This document shows positions 45,495 through 57,800 of a DNA stretch of 64,000 nt, piece after piece. Position 1 is the stretch's first letter. Every line of letters begins with the position of its first letter. The notes beneath the pieces were generated by a model. The model had not been told where the DNA came from and searched no databases. It saw only the letters and a program-made list of their open reading frames with translations. Source of the DNA: Agrypnia vestita (lineage: Eukaryota > Arthropoda > Insecta > Trichoptera > Phryganeidae); the NCBI GenBank assembly GCA_016648135.1, contig JADDOH010004236.1, positions 62,001-126,000 of the forward strand, read 5' to 3'. Made by a program: the position numbers and the translations under genes.

Positions 45495-46820
45495 TAGTCC
45501 GTCCAACTTATCTGGAGAATAAAGGAGGGCGTCCCAATCGTTGTGGTACTGCCCATGGTCTAAAAATTATCTCATTTGTAGGGAATTTTTTGCAAATTCG
45601 TTTTTTCTTAAACAAGTTATTAAGCAGTATACGAAACGATAAAAAGCAAAAAATGTAAACTAACGTACAAATAAATTTATCAAAATATATATTCGTAAAA
45701 TACACAATATCACAAAATGGCGTTTTTTTCAAAATCAAAGAAAAATACAATTTTCAGGAAAAAACCAAACAATAATAATTATTTTAGGCCGGCGCCACAT
45801 TACGCAGATCTTCCGCCGCGTCTTTTCCGTTGCGTCAAATCGGCAAAGCAAATAGATCGACCGATCATCCGCGTAGTGTGTTTAATAAGCCCATATTATT
45901 CCTTGTATGGAAAGAAATGTAGCGATGTTCCACGACAGAAGAGACGCGGCGGAAGATCCGCGCAATGTGGTGCCGGTTTTATTCGGTGTCTCATACCTAA
46001 TGATCATGACCACCATGTTTAACTCAGTAACACCTAAGGATATCAATCGGTTTAGGGCCGTTGTATCAACTTGGTTCAAAGCATAGATATTTTGCATTTT
46101 CCACCGATCAAACAACTCGCTCTCGTAAAAATCTATGCTTTAAATGAACTATTGCTATAAAGTAAGTTGATGCAACCAGTCTTTAATGTGCATAAATAAA
46201 AAAGTTTATTTTTGAAAAAAAGATGTTTATACAAATGAACTCGTTAATGAATTATGTAATAAAAAGTATAAATAATAAAAATTCTATGTAAAAAAATTAT
46301 CTAATAAAATATGTTCTAAAACTTTTCTCATCTTACGGCTTCTAAATCAATTTTTCCACTTATCCGTGTTCTTTTTTTTCCGGGTGTAGATATTTTAATG
46401 CCCATTTCCACGGCCACTTTACCTTCTTTAACTATTTTGTAAATTGCCGATTCAGAAATACCTGAAGAAATTGTATAATAGTAAAATAAAAAACTAAGTA
46501 TGGGAAAATCATTATAACTGCATGGCAGCACTAACCTGAAGTGGCGGCAATAAGTCTATGAACAAAATCAAACGGTATAATTGGGACTTTTAGATGTTGT
46601 TCTTCTTCAAAAAACGTGTGCATTTTCAAGATTATTTCCCGAACACCGCTTTTAATGGTTTTTGGCATGGTGACAATCTAAAATTTTCTTAAAAAACTAT
46701 CGAAACAATCGTGAACCTCTCTGTAAACAAAGTCTGTCAAAGGTCTGTCAGCTGTAGATAATCCAATATGGCGTCGTTAGTTCCAAATTTGGCCATTCTT
46801 CAGATAAGTTAGACGGACTA
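45495..46820 (-). mobile_element. DDE_3/IS630-like TIR element, copy 1
   Basis: Ends tagtccgtccaacttatctg and, inverted, tagtccgtctaacttatctg are flanked by TA (45493-45494, 46821-46822). The minus strand opens with MPKTIKSGVREIILKMHTFF in a 5' exon (ATG at ~46668). After a 'gttagt' donor and a 'tttcttcag' acceptor it continues GISESAIYKIVKEGKVAVEM and KISTPGKKRTR. This matches the N-terminal region of insect transposases of the DDE_3 (IS630-like) type. The catalytic domain is missing, so this is an internal-deletion derivative. Confidence 0.72.
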
Positions 46821-46869
46821 TAAAATGATAATGCCATTACCCGCTTCCACAAAAGGGACTAAATTTCTT

Positions 46870-47240
46870 TCAAAAAATGTTCTCAGGTTTTCACGGCCAT
46901 TCAGAATGTTCTGCGTGTAGTTTTTTGAGATATTCTGCCATGTACATCTGACCTCTCTGGCCGTCGTTTCGGATCTCATTGCAGGGTCCATCATCATTCC
47001 TGATGATGGACCCTGCAATGAGATCCGTAACGTCTGCCAAAGAGGTCATATACAGTAACCGGCAAACATCTTGAAATTTTACATGCGCAGTTTGCGCATG
47101 TACCATTCCACCAACGAGGCCCAAATTTTGTCTTCTGCGCATTCCCCACTACGCCAAAAAATTTCAAGAAGTTTGCCGGCAACTGTACACACGGAAGAAT
47201 ACTCCAGAAAACTACAAGCAAAAAATTCTTTTTTATCTTT
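46870..47240. mobile_element. Head-to-head Penelope-like tails
   Basis: Tail phrases 'ttttcacggccattcagaat', 'gatattctgccatgtacatc' and 'actccagaaaactacaagca' are in opposite orientation. A 31-bp arm gtttcggatctcattgcagg... (46966-46996) and its inverse (47001-47031) are joined by 4 bp. Each arm is a CTGATGA ... GATCCG(A/T)AAC unit. Confidence 0.75.
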
Positions 47241-48640
47241 TCAGATTGATCTGTCCGGGTATAGTGTGGCATTAAAAGTTACCTCATTATTTAGGTATAG
47301 GCACGATAAGAGCATAATTATAATAAAACTCATAATTTTCCTATAGTTACTTACCTATCTTCTTTTATTTTTATTCAAAATATTAAGAAACCTTATAAAA
47401 ACTGAAGTGGCCAGAACTGGCACAATGGCATGGCCAAAACTAGATAAAAGTGGCCAGAACTGGCACATTTGGACACATTTCAAGTTTGATGTTTATATTT
47501 TAAATTATATTAAATTTTATATACTTTTTTTGTACATTTTCAAATGAGTAATTAATGTGCTATATGGGGAAATTAAAAAAAAATCGATTCTGACTATTTT
47601 TGAGTTCGTAGTGATGCACAGTTGGCAAAACATATTTTAAAGTGGCCAAAGCTGGTCCCTTAACCCTACCTATCTATATAATAATTTATGATATTCAAAT
47701 ATATCTACCCCTACTTTCAATGTATAGGAATTTGGTTTTCGAATTTCGTCAAAATGTCAAAATTTCTAAAATTTGTTACGCTTTACATTATACTTTTTAT
47801 AATAGCCTATTTAATTGTTATTAGTATATTATTGTATGTACGAGGACGAATTTCAACCAGTGTTTGAAAAGAAACAGAACTAACAATGCATTAAAGGCAG
47901 CAAAAATGTTTCAACGCATAACGAGGCATTGGTTATTCTCATGTGTCAGCGATATTAAAATAAAATATAAAAATTACCATTACTTCTGGTGGTGCTGGTA
48001 GGTCTGGATTTTTTTTACCTATTTTATTCACGTGTATAAATAATATGTATGTACCTACGTAAATGGTAAATCATTGTCAAATTTTTATGTTACAAAGGAT
48101 ATTTAAAGAAAAATATGGAAATCATTTACCTACCTAATTTTATAAATATATAATCGTTATATATTTTTAAAAAATATCTTTAAGGTACAATAGGGTATTC
48201 ATAATTCGTGAATGAAATTGTTAAAGCGACCTATTTACTACATATTATAAAGTAATTCTAAAATATTATAGTTTTGCTCTTAGTGCCGTAAAAGGTAATC
48301 AATGTTGTAGAACAAAATAATCCTTGAAAACTTGTAAAATAATGACATCCCTCACATAAATGTTAAAATGAATACAAAAAAAAATTATTAATATATTAAT
48401 TTCATTCGATGTTCGATGATACTCGAAAAATCGTTTAACTTTTATCTAGATAGTAAGTCCACAGGGAATTCGCTACAGTTTAAAGCCAAGGGTAACATGA
48501 CAATAATTATTATCTCCATTATTATTACGGGTCATTTTTGTGAGTGGTCATACTAACATGCTGAACCATAAATATTTCGCCTTGCGCTTGCTCGCTCGTT
48601 AATTGTAGTGTAATATGACGGCTGACATCGTATAACTGTA
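47241..48640. other. AT-rich intergenic sequence before TXNDC5
   Basis: Contains diverged direct repeats of 'agtggccagaactggcac' (47405, 47449, with a weaker match at 47641). No gene recognised. Confidence 0.45.
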
Positions 48641-48826
48641 CTTTTTTGTGCGGGGCCGCGTGTGCGCGCTCCGCTCTTCTGGCTACTTGATTGATCGGGA
48701 CAACCAGATCGTCCGGGTCCGGGTCTGGGTGTTTGGTTACCGGTTGCCGCGTTATCTCATTTTATGTCATTTTAGTTTATCTTGCCGGTGGAGGCGTTTC
48801 TCGAAACGGCTCGTACAATATTCAAA
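48641..48826 (+). promoter_or_regulatory. 5' UTR / proximal promoter of TXNDC5
   Basis: GC content rises sharply from 48640 to the start codon ('gcggggccgcgtgtgcgcgctc'), in contrast to the AT-rich upstream DNA. No TATA box or clear ER-stress element (CCAAT-N9-CCACG) was found. Confidence 0.4.
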
Positions 48827-51800
48827 ATGTTTTCCTACTCGATTATACTACCTTTACTTATTTTCGGCACGGTGTTATGTGTCGATGATGATGCACATAC
48901 TCTCAAATACACGTCGGAGTCTTTCAAAGTTGAGGTTCCGAAAAAGAACCACTTTGTAATGTTCTTTGCTCCTTGGTAAGTCTTATCATTTAAACGATAT
49001 TTTATGTTTTAGCGCATTGTTCTTGCGATTCATTTTGCGGGCACTAGATGAATTTAAAAACGTTAGCTTTTTCTATCAATAGTGATTTAGACTTGATCAT
49101 AATATACCTACATTTTGAACTACAATTTCGGGAAATCCACAACGCCTCCTACAACTTATAATATCCGCCCCCGCTTTCAATAATCACAAATATGTTGATA
49201 TTGGCTAAATATATAAATGTTATTTTATGTAGATACTTATTTTATATCAAAAATTTACCTACCCACTTAATTTATACTTAATTCAATTCCACACTTATGA
49301 AATATCTACATGGTTGCATTTCTACATTATCTCAGTAGATGTATGGACTGTATTTGCTATTGTATCTGCATTTGCATTTTGAAATCTTGAATAATCGAAT
49401 TAGTTCTTTTTTATTATTATAACAATATATAAATAATGCCAAAAGTGATAGCAGTATGCTTGTTGTGATGGTAAAATGTTATGTTTGCACCCTAAAAGAT
49501 AGTTATGGGTAGGTATGTAATTTTATTAACCAGGTATTTAAAATATTTTCTTTACCAAAGTACCCATAAAAATAATTTACAATTTTTTATCTTTGTGTAA
49601 ATTTTCAGATCTATTTGAACTTTGGCTTGTAAAAATCTCAACTCGGTGTTTAATTTAATCAAATAATTTATAAAAAAAACATTATTTTGATAAGACGTTG
49701 TGTGTGGGGTATAAAAGCAAAGGCAGCAATATCCAAAAAGTTAAAAAATGTTTTGAATGCAGTCACCGAGGATTACTAATTTAAAATGTACTAAATTATA
49801 GATTTTATGTATCTATCCTTTCCAAAATCTTGTTTCGTATAAATTTATAGGCTATGTTTCTTATAAAATCTCGAATTCAGTACATTATAAATCAGTTATC
49901 CTCAATAACTGTGTCATGTCAAAGCAAAAGCCGCGTTAGGGGTACGTGCGGGGAGGGAGGGGTTCAAAAGAGTTCAAAATGGAACCACGTGGTTTATGGA
50001 CGGTTCAAAAGAGTTCAAAATGGAACCACGTGGTTTATGGACGGTTCAAAAGAGTTCAAAATGGAACCACGTGGTTTATGGACACTTTATTTGGCACTTA
50101 CTTTGTGGTGCAATGTGACTATTTTAATTTACACTAAATTAAACTCCGTAATTTATCTAATATTGAGTTATTTTGTCGCATTTTTTGAAAAGAGCATTCC
50201 TCATCATCAGGTTTAATTAATAACTAATTTAAATACATAATTTTGTCAACCTATTTGAGTAGGGTAGCAGGTTGCTTAGTGGGGAGGTTTAAAGTTAAAA
50301 ACTAAAATGAATTTATTAGAAAAAAGTGGAATATACAAAATAACTTGTGGAGTTTGTGATAACAAACAGATAGGCACTATCCCAAGAAATCGAAAAAAGA
50401 ACATCGCCGTTGTCTTAAAAATAATAATACATAATTGACACGAATCATTCTTTTGATAGTCATAAATTTAAATTACTGCAATGAAATCCTAAAGAATTTA
50501 AATTCTCAAAAAAAACTTAAGAATAAGGTAACATTCCACAACATCCTCCGATCATAGGCCTGTTCCCTATAATGACTAAAAGATTCCTCCCCATTCTGCC
50601 CTACTCGGTTGACAAAATTCTGTATTAGGTTAGTTGTTAATTAGACCTGATGACGAGAGGAACTGCTCCTCTCGAAACTATAGTATTGGCAAAATAACTC
50701 ATAGTGTGTGCATTACAAAGTTCAATTTAGTGTAAATTATTAAAAGCCTCATTTGTAACACACATTTTCCTGTGAAAATGTTTTATGTTTTCTTTCGCTG
50801 GGGATCAATTATATTGGCGGATATTAACAAATGAATGGCTAGACAACTCTACATAAATAACAATTTTTTTAACCATCGGCTTGGGCTTTATTTGTTAATG
50901 CTGTCTAGTTCCACAATAACATTGTATTTACCAATTTCTAAAGACTAAAATCGTTTTTCTTCAATGTCAGATTGGAAAACTAAATTAATAAGTTATTATT
51001 ATAAATTTAAAAATTTCAGGTGTGGACATTGTAAAAGACTTTCTCCAACTTGGAGTCAGCTTGCAGAGTTATTGAATGTTGGAGAGGACTCCAAGGTATC
51101 CATTGCTAAAGTTGATTGCACTCAAGAAAAAGATATTTGCTCCGAAAATGACATTACAGGTTGATATTATTATTATTTTTACTACAAGACAGGAAGGTAT
51201 TTTAGGAAAACTTTATTAGTTGGCCTTTTTTATTATTCTTTTAAATAGATGTAGGTATACAAAATATGTGTCACGTCAATATTTTATATAAGTGACTTCA
51301 AAGTTTCAATTTTTTTCCACTATTTCTGACTTTTCTTCTGTAAAACATTGGACTATCATTATAATAGTGTAATAATATTATTATATATTCATAAATTTAA
51401 AAACTCTAGTCATCACACCCTTTCCACCAGGGGTAGACAAAGAGGGTAGAACGCCACACTTTTCCTTCCTGGCACACTACTTTTGCTTCTATCACTTTCA
51501 TACTTTTCTCATACAAGTCAAATATATTAAGATAATTAAATTCTTAATTCCGGTTAACCTACTTTTCAGCTTTAACGGGCACTCCCTCGCTCAAATTAGT
51601 CGGCTTTATCTAGGTTTTAATGTAATTAGAAAACTCTAGAAATTCATAAAAATATGTACCTACAAGTGTATCAAATAATTATTACCTCTCGTTTATACTG
51701 CACATGTTTTATTAGAAGTAGACTATTAAAATGGTTGATAAGGTGCCTATGAAAGATAAAACCTCTTTTTTTTACAGGATATCCAACTTTAAAGTTTTTC

Positions 51801-54800
51801 AAACACGGTGAAACAGAAGGAATCAAATTCCGAGGGATAAGAGATCTGTCCACCCTAACTAACTTTATCAATGAACAATTGGGTGAAGTGCCAAATGTAG
51901 GTATTATATCATCCAGTTGATTTACTTTATATAAATAGTAGGGATGGGTCGTCGACGTATTTACCGTCGACGAAACGAGACCGTCCACGTCCGTCCATCA
52001 ACTCGTCCGCGTCAACTAGTTGAATTCGTCAACTTCGTTACGCGGACGTTCAATCTAAACATCGGGACGATGGTCAACTGTCTACGGTTCGACGCGACGC
52101 TGCTCGACGGCTATTTTTATTACGTTAATTTTTAAAATTTGAAGAAGTTCGTAGGAATATAGTTTCGGGGAAAGTAAAACCGCTACTTGTGCTTATATGT
52201 AAAAAAAAATATTTTATTATTTATTTGTTTACGCACATTATAGGCTTTTACATATTGTTTTATATACTTCTTTCTATATATAATAAAGAAAGAAGTAGGT
52301 ATACACAACAATATCAGGAATAAGCAGTAAAATATTAGTTCAATAAAAAATAAAATAATTTAACAGAATTGTTTTATTTTATACAGCGCAAAATTGGGAA
52401 TTCACCGAAACGTCGCACGTGCACATCGCACAAATCAAGTAAAAAATAATAGATAATAGCTTATTAAGCCTATCTCGCCCTACGCATGCATTCAAATTTC
52501 AAGTCTCTGTCATAGTTCGTGTACGCAGATCTGCACTCTATGGTCATTTACTTTAGAGTTGAAATGAAATTACCCGTCGAGCCGTCTATGGCGTCTACAA
52601 GTCGACAGCGAGAGATGAGAGATAAATAAACGGAGACGTTTTGTCTTGCTCTCGCTCGTTGCTTTGCATTACATTGAATCTCGAATCGTCCACCGACCAC
52701 GGCGTCCGCCGTCCACCGTCTATGAATTCAACTAGTTCATGCGATGAACGTAAACCGTCGACGCGTCGATGCAACATCAACGATTGATTTCAACTAGTCC
52801 GTCCATTCAACGCCCATCCCTAATAAATAGGCATTATGTTACCCAGTGACTTTTTTTTATTTTTTATTTTTTTTATTTAATATTAAAACTACATTTAAAT
52901 CATAATACATTTGTCTATTACAATCTACTTAGATACATTTTATTTTATTGCTTTGCCTCTCCAAAAATGAGACTTGCTCATGTGCTTGGTGAGGGGCTTA
53001 CACTTTATTAGTTTATTTTGGATTTGGCTTATTTGTTCCTTAGCTATATGTCTTGTTATGCATTGTCAAATTGTATCGATCTAAAGTGTTGGTTTATTTT
53101 TTTCTTTAATTGTTGTAAGTCATCGATTTTCTTAATATCTGTAGGTAGGTTATTGAAGTTTTTTATGCCCAAGTATATGTAGTTTTGTTGACACAGTTTG
53201 GTATTATATTTTGGGATTTTAAAATTATTTTTGAATCTTAATGATGTGTTTTTTTCAAATTTAGCAGTTATGTTTTCTTTAATTAGTTGTATAATTGACG
53301 TTTTTTTGTAAACATTCTCTAATTTTGGAACTTGGAATTTAGAGAAAAGTAATTGTGTAGAGAAGGTTTTTCTTTTTTTAAATATTACTTTTATAATTGA
53401 TCTTTGGATTACTTTCACTGTGTTTATGATGTTATTATACGCCCCTCCCCATCCAATGATTCCATATTGGAGTAGTGCATGGACAGAAGCGTAATAAACC
53501 ATTTTTAAATTATCTATGGTTAGTGTGTTACGCAATCTTATGAACATATATATGCATTTCCTTATTCTTTTGACCAACTCGCTAATGTGGCTGTGCCATT
53601 TTAGGTGTTGGTCTATTATTACACCAAGGTATTTTAGTTCTCTTTTAGATTCTAGGGTTGAGCATTTGTCATTGCAGTTAGTTTTTTTGCAGTTGGTGTC
53701 ATGTACAATAATTTGTAAATTTGAAGGGATTGTCGGTTTTTTTATTGAAAAAGGAATAAAGTAAGTTTTGTCGGAATTTAAGGAGAGTAAGTTGTTGTCA
53801 AACCATAATTTTAGCGTATTTATGTCATTGTTCGCTTGTGTATTAACTGTGTCTCAGTCGCTTCCTTTCGTGATGATCGCAGTATCGTCAGCGTATGATA
53901 TTATTTTTCCGTTCAGTTTTAGGTTGAAGATGTCGTTAACGTATATTATAAATAGCAATGGGCCTAGAACTGTCCCCTGGGGTATACCGAAGTCGCTGGT
54001 TAGGGGTTACTGGTTACTGGAGAATAGACTTTATATAAATAAAATATATAAATACCCAGTTGGTTTACTTTATGTAAATGGGTATTATATTAGGTCCTTA
54101 CATATGAAATTGGTGTTTTGCTGTACTGGCAAATTTGATCTCAAATATCTTCTCTTTGGTTAGGAATTCCAAATCCAAATTTATACAGCTATTTACTCAT
54201 GTATTTGTGTTTTGAAAATTATAATTCATTTGTTTTTTCCTCAATTGTTTTTTCTTTGCGTCACTCAGTTTACAAAATGAAAAACTTGAAATATCGCGTT
54301 ATTTACGAGTACGAGTTCCACCGTGGCACCAGTGCTGCAGAAACGGCTCGAAGGATTAATGATGTGTATGGCGACGGTGCCGCAAAAGAAAACACAGTGC
54401 GTTTTTGGTTCCAACGTTTTCGTTCTGGAAATTTCGACCTGCAGAACAAGCCCGTGGACGGCCGGAGACCAAAGTTGATAATGAAGAATTGAAGGCTATT
54501 GTGGAAGCGGATCCATCGCAAACCACATCCGAGTTAGCTGCAGGCTGCTGTGTTAGTGATAAAACTGTTTTAATCCACTTGAAGCAAATTGGTAAGGTGA
54601 AAAAGCTTGAAAGGTGGGTACCTCACGAATTGAGTGAAGCAAATCAACAAACGCGCGTTGACTGCTGCGTTGCATTACTCAACCGGCACAATAATGAAGG
54701 GATTTTAAATCGAATCATTACCTGTGATGAAAAGTGGATCCTGTACGATAATCGGAAGCGCTCATCGCAATGGCTGAACCCTGCCGAACCAGCCAAACCA

Positions 54801-57800
54801 TGCCCCAAGCGAAAATTGACTCCAAAAAAGTTACTTGTGAGCGTTTGGTGGACTAGTGCTGGTGTCGTTCACTACAGCTTTCTTAAATCTGGCCAGACGA
54901 TTACGGCAGATGTCTATTGTCAGCAACTGCAAACCATGATGGAAAAGCTAGCTGCTAAACAACCGAGGCTGGTTAATCGCTCTAGGCCACTGCTGCTTCA
55001 TGATAACGCTAGACCACACACTGCACAACAGACGGCTACCAAATTAGAGGAGCTTCAATTGGAATGTCTAAGACATCCACCGTACTCTCCGGACCTTGCC
55101 CCAACAGATTACCATTTTTTTCGAAATTTGGATAACTTCTTGCAAAGGAAAAAATTCAACTCCGATGGGGCAGTCCAAACCGCCTTCAAAGATTTTATTG
55201 ATTCCCGTCCGAATGGTTTTTTTAGTAAAGGGATCGATGAACTACCTATGAGATGGCAAAAGTGCATAGATAGCAATGGTACATACTTTGATTAAATAAA
55301 TATATTATAATAAAAAAAAATCGGCTTTATGTTCCTCCCATACTAAACGCAATTTCATATGTAAGGACCTAATATTATCCAGTTAGTTTACTTAATTTAA
55401 AAACTGTGCCCCTCGAGTTATAACATTGTCATAATACATAACTTCAAAAAAAATAAAAATAACTTATTTTTTCTTAATTTCTTAAATTTGTTTATATTTC
55501 TAATCTGCTGAAAAAATGTGATATCATCTTTTATCTTGTAATAATATTCATTTTGTGCTGTTTTTTTTATATTAATCTGTTTGTAGTATACAGGTGTCTC
55601 ATGAAAATGTTCAAGCAAGCATGACCTAATATCAATAGTTAAGGAGATATGTGATATCAAAGTCTGCATTTTTTTTCAATATTTCTGATTTATTTTTGCA
55701 ATATGTTAAACTATCATTTCAGTAACTTACATTGATCGTGAAAAAATCATTTTCTCCAGTACAACTCAAACAAAATGTTTAAAAAAATATATTTTTAAAA
55801 ATTTCAAGGTTTTTATCGTTTTATTTGACTTGTATTAAAGCGAATGAACTTTTCATAATCAATAAGTTACTACATTTATAGTACAACTTTTTTAAAAAAA
55901 TAAGTCAGGAATATTGAAAAAAAAATGCAAATTTTGATATTAGGTCATGGTTGCTTGAAGATTTTTGACTCATTATCAAGCCAGGAACCCACCTGTAAAT
56001 TTTTTGCAACTAGCTATGAGACACTATGTTTATTCAGCAGTTCCTAGAAAAATTGACACTGAAAATTGAATAACATTTTTATACACTCATACATTTATGG
56101 TAAGCGCTTAGTACCTATCAATCCCTGTGCTCCTCACACACCAAGCCAGTGCCAAGCCTATCTTAGTTACTCAATTAATAGACTGCGGTGCAAATTGTTA
56201 TATAAATTAGTGATGGTCAAACCGTTAGTTTTAATCGGTTACACACAGTACAGTTATTTGGGATTTCAGATTTTGGTATCTGATTGTATCGATAATTGGT
56301 AACTGAAATATAACTGTTCTATGCTACCGATGATTACCCGTCGAATTGCAAGAAATCAGTTACCAATCATCGGCACCATCAATACAAATCTCAAATAATG
56401 GTTAGTGGGTCACCGGTTAAAACACCATCTCTAATACAAATATACATTGATATATTTTTTTTGGGTTAGAATTTAATGCATCGTTTTATAATTTTTATAC
56501 ACTTTGTTAACATCATGTAACATGTACACTTTTTTTATTATCAAATTTTAGTAAAATGTTAGTTATGTTAGTATATAAATTACACTAAAAATTACTTTTT
56601 TATCTACTGGTTTCGAGAAGTAATTTGTCTCTTCGTCCAAGTGCATGTTGGCCTTTAGTTAGAGTAACTCGCATCTGAAGAGTTTTTTGTGAAGACGTTG
56701 GTATGTAAATAATACTACGGTTGTGGTGTTATTTACATGCTTGGCTGGCTGACGAAGAAACGTCTCGAATCCGGTAGACAAAGTAATTTTTATTGGTAAT
56801 ATACTAACATAAATAACATTTTGTTTAAAATGTCTGACCACAAAGTTAATGCTTTGAATGTTAAAAATATTAATAATATCAAATTTTAATATTCATTGTG
56901 TTTAAATTATTATAATAATTTTATTATATTTATTTTCATTCCAAAATGATTTTGAAGGTGCAGCATATCCGTACCGATCCTAAGTGACAACTCCGCCACA
57001 CCACCCAGTTGACTTCTGAGGCGAATTTTCACATAACAATATAATGCCGATGACACCTATGAAGTTTTAAATAAATTATTAAAAAGAAAAATAATGTTCA
57101 TTTATAAACCCATGAATTGTTAAATTATTTGATTATTGATTGAAAGATCAATAAAAATGTGTTTCTCCTTTTACATAGAATATTTTTTAGTGAATGTTGA
57201 AAGTAAAAGGATAGAAATAGCATGTACAGAATAGAGTTGGATTAAAAAAAATTGGATCATTTTATGAGCTTAGGGGTGGACTGAAATATATGTACATAAG
57301 AATATTATTTCGGATATTTAATATATTTTTCAATATGTATGAGGAAGAAATAGTAGGAAAAAAAATGTTCTATGCAAGGGTGATATGTTGCATGTGTCTG
57401 TAGAGCGAGTTCAGCAGTCTTTGGTGGATTACTTTGATTAGAATTCATCGCAGCGATGAATCCCTAGAGTACAATAATAGGTAAAAGTATGTTGCTTGAG
57501 TTATTTCAAGATGGGTTCAGTCAGTTGTAGGATAAATGTCAGGATGCAGTAGTGGTGGGGTTAGGTTAGGTTAGGTCGAATGGTTTCCCTGTGTTGCCAT
57601 TTTCCTACAAAGTTGTGTGTGCATTTAATGCTCATAAATATATTGTTCATTTTAGGATGACGAAGATGATATCACGCCCATTGGATTGGAAAGAAATGGT
57701 TTAGTTGATCTAACTGAAGACACTTTTAACAAGCATGTCTCCCATGGAAAACATTTTGTAAAGTTTTATGCGCCTTGGTGTGGGCATTGTCAGGTCTGTA

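Noticed and set aside
53516..54163. Plus-strand open frames at 53516-53764 and 53768-54163
   Set aside because: Antisense shadows of the LINE reverse transcriptase, whose YADD and GIPQGT motifs are on the minus strand.
57558..57576. Telomeric sequence or telomere-associated retroelement
   Set aside because: Only three TTAGG units inside an intron, no further array.
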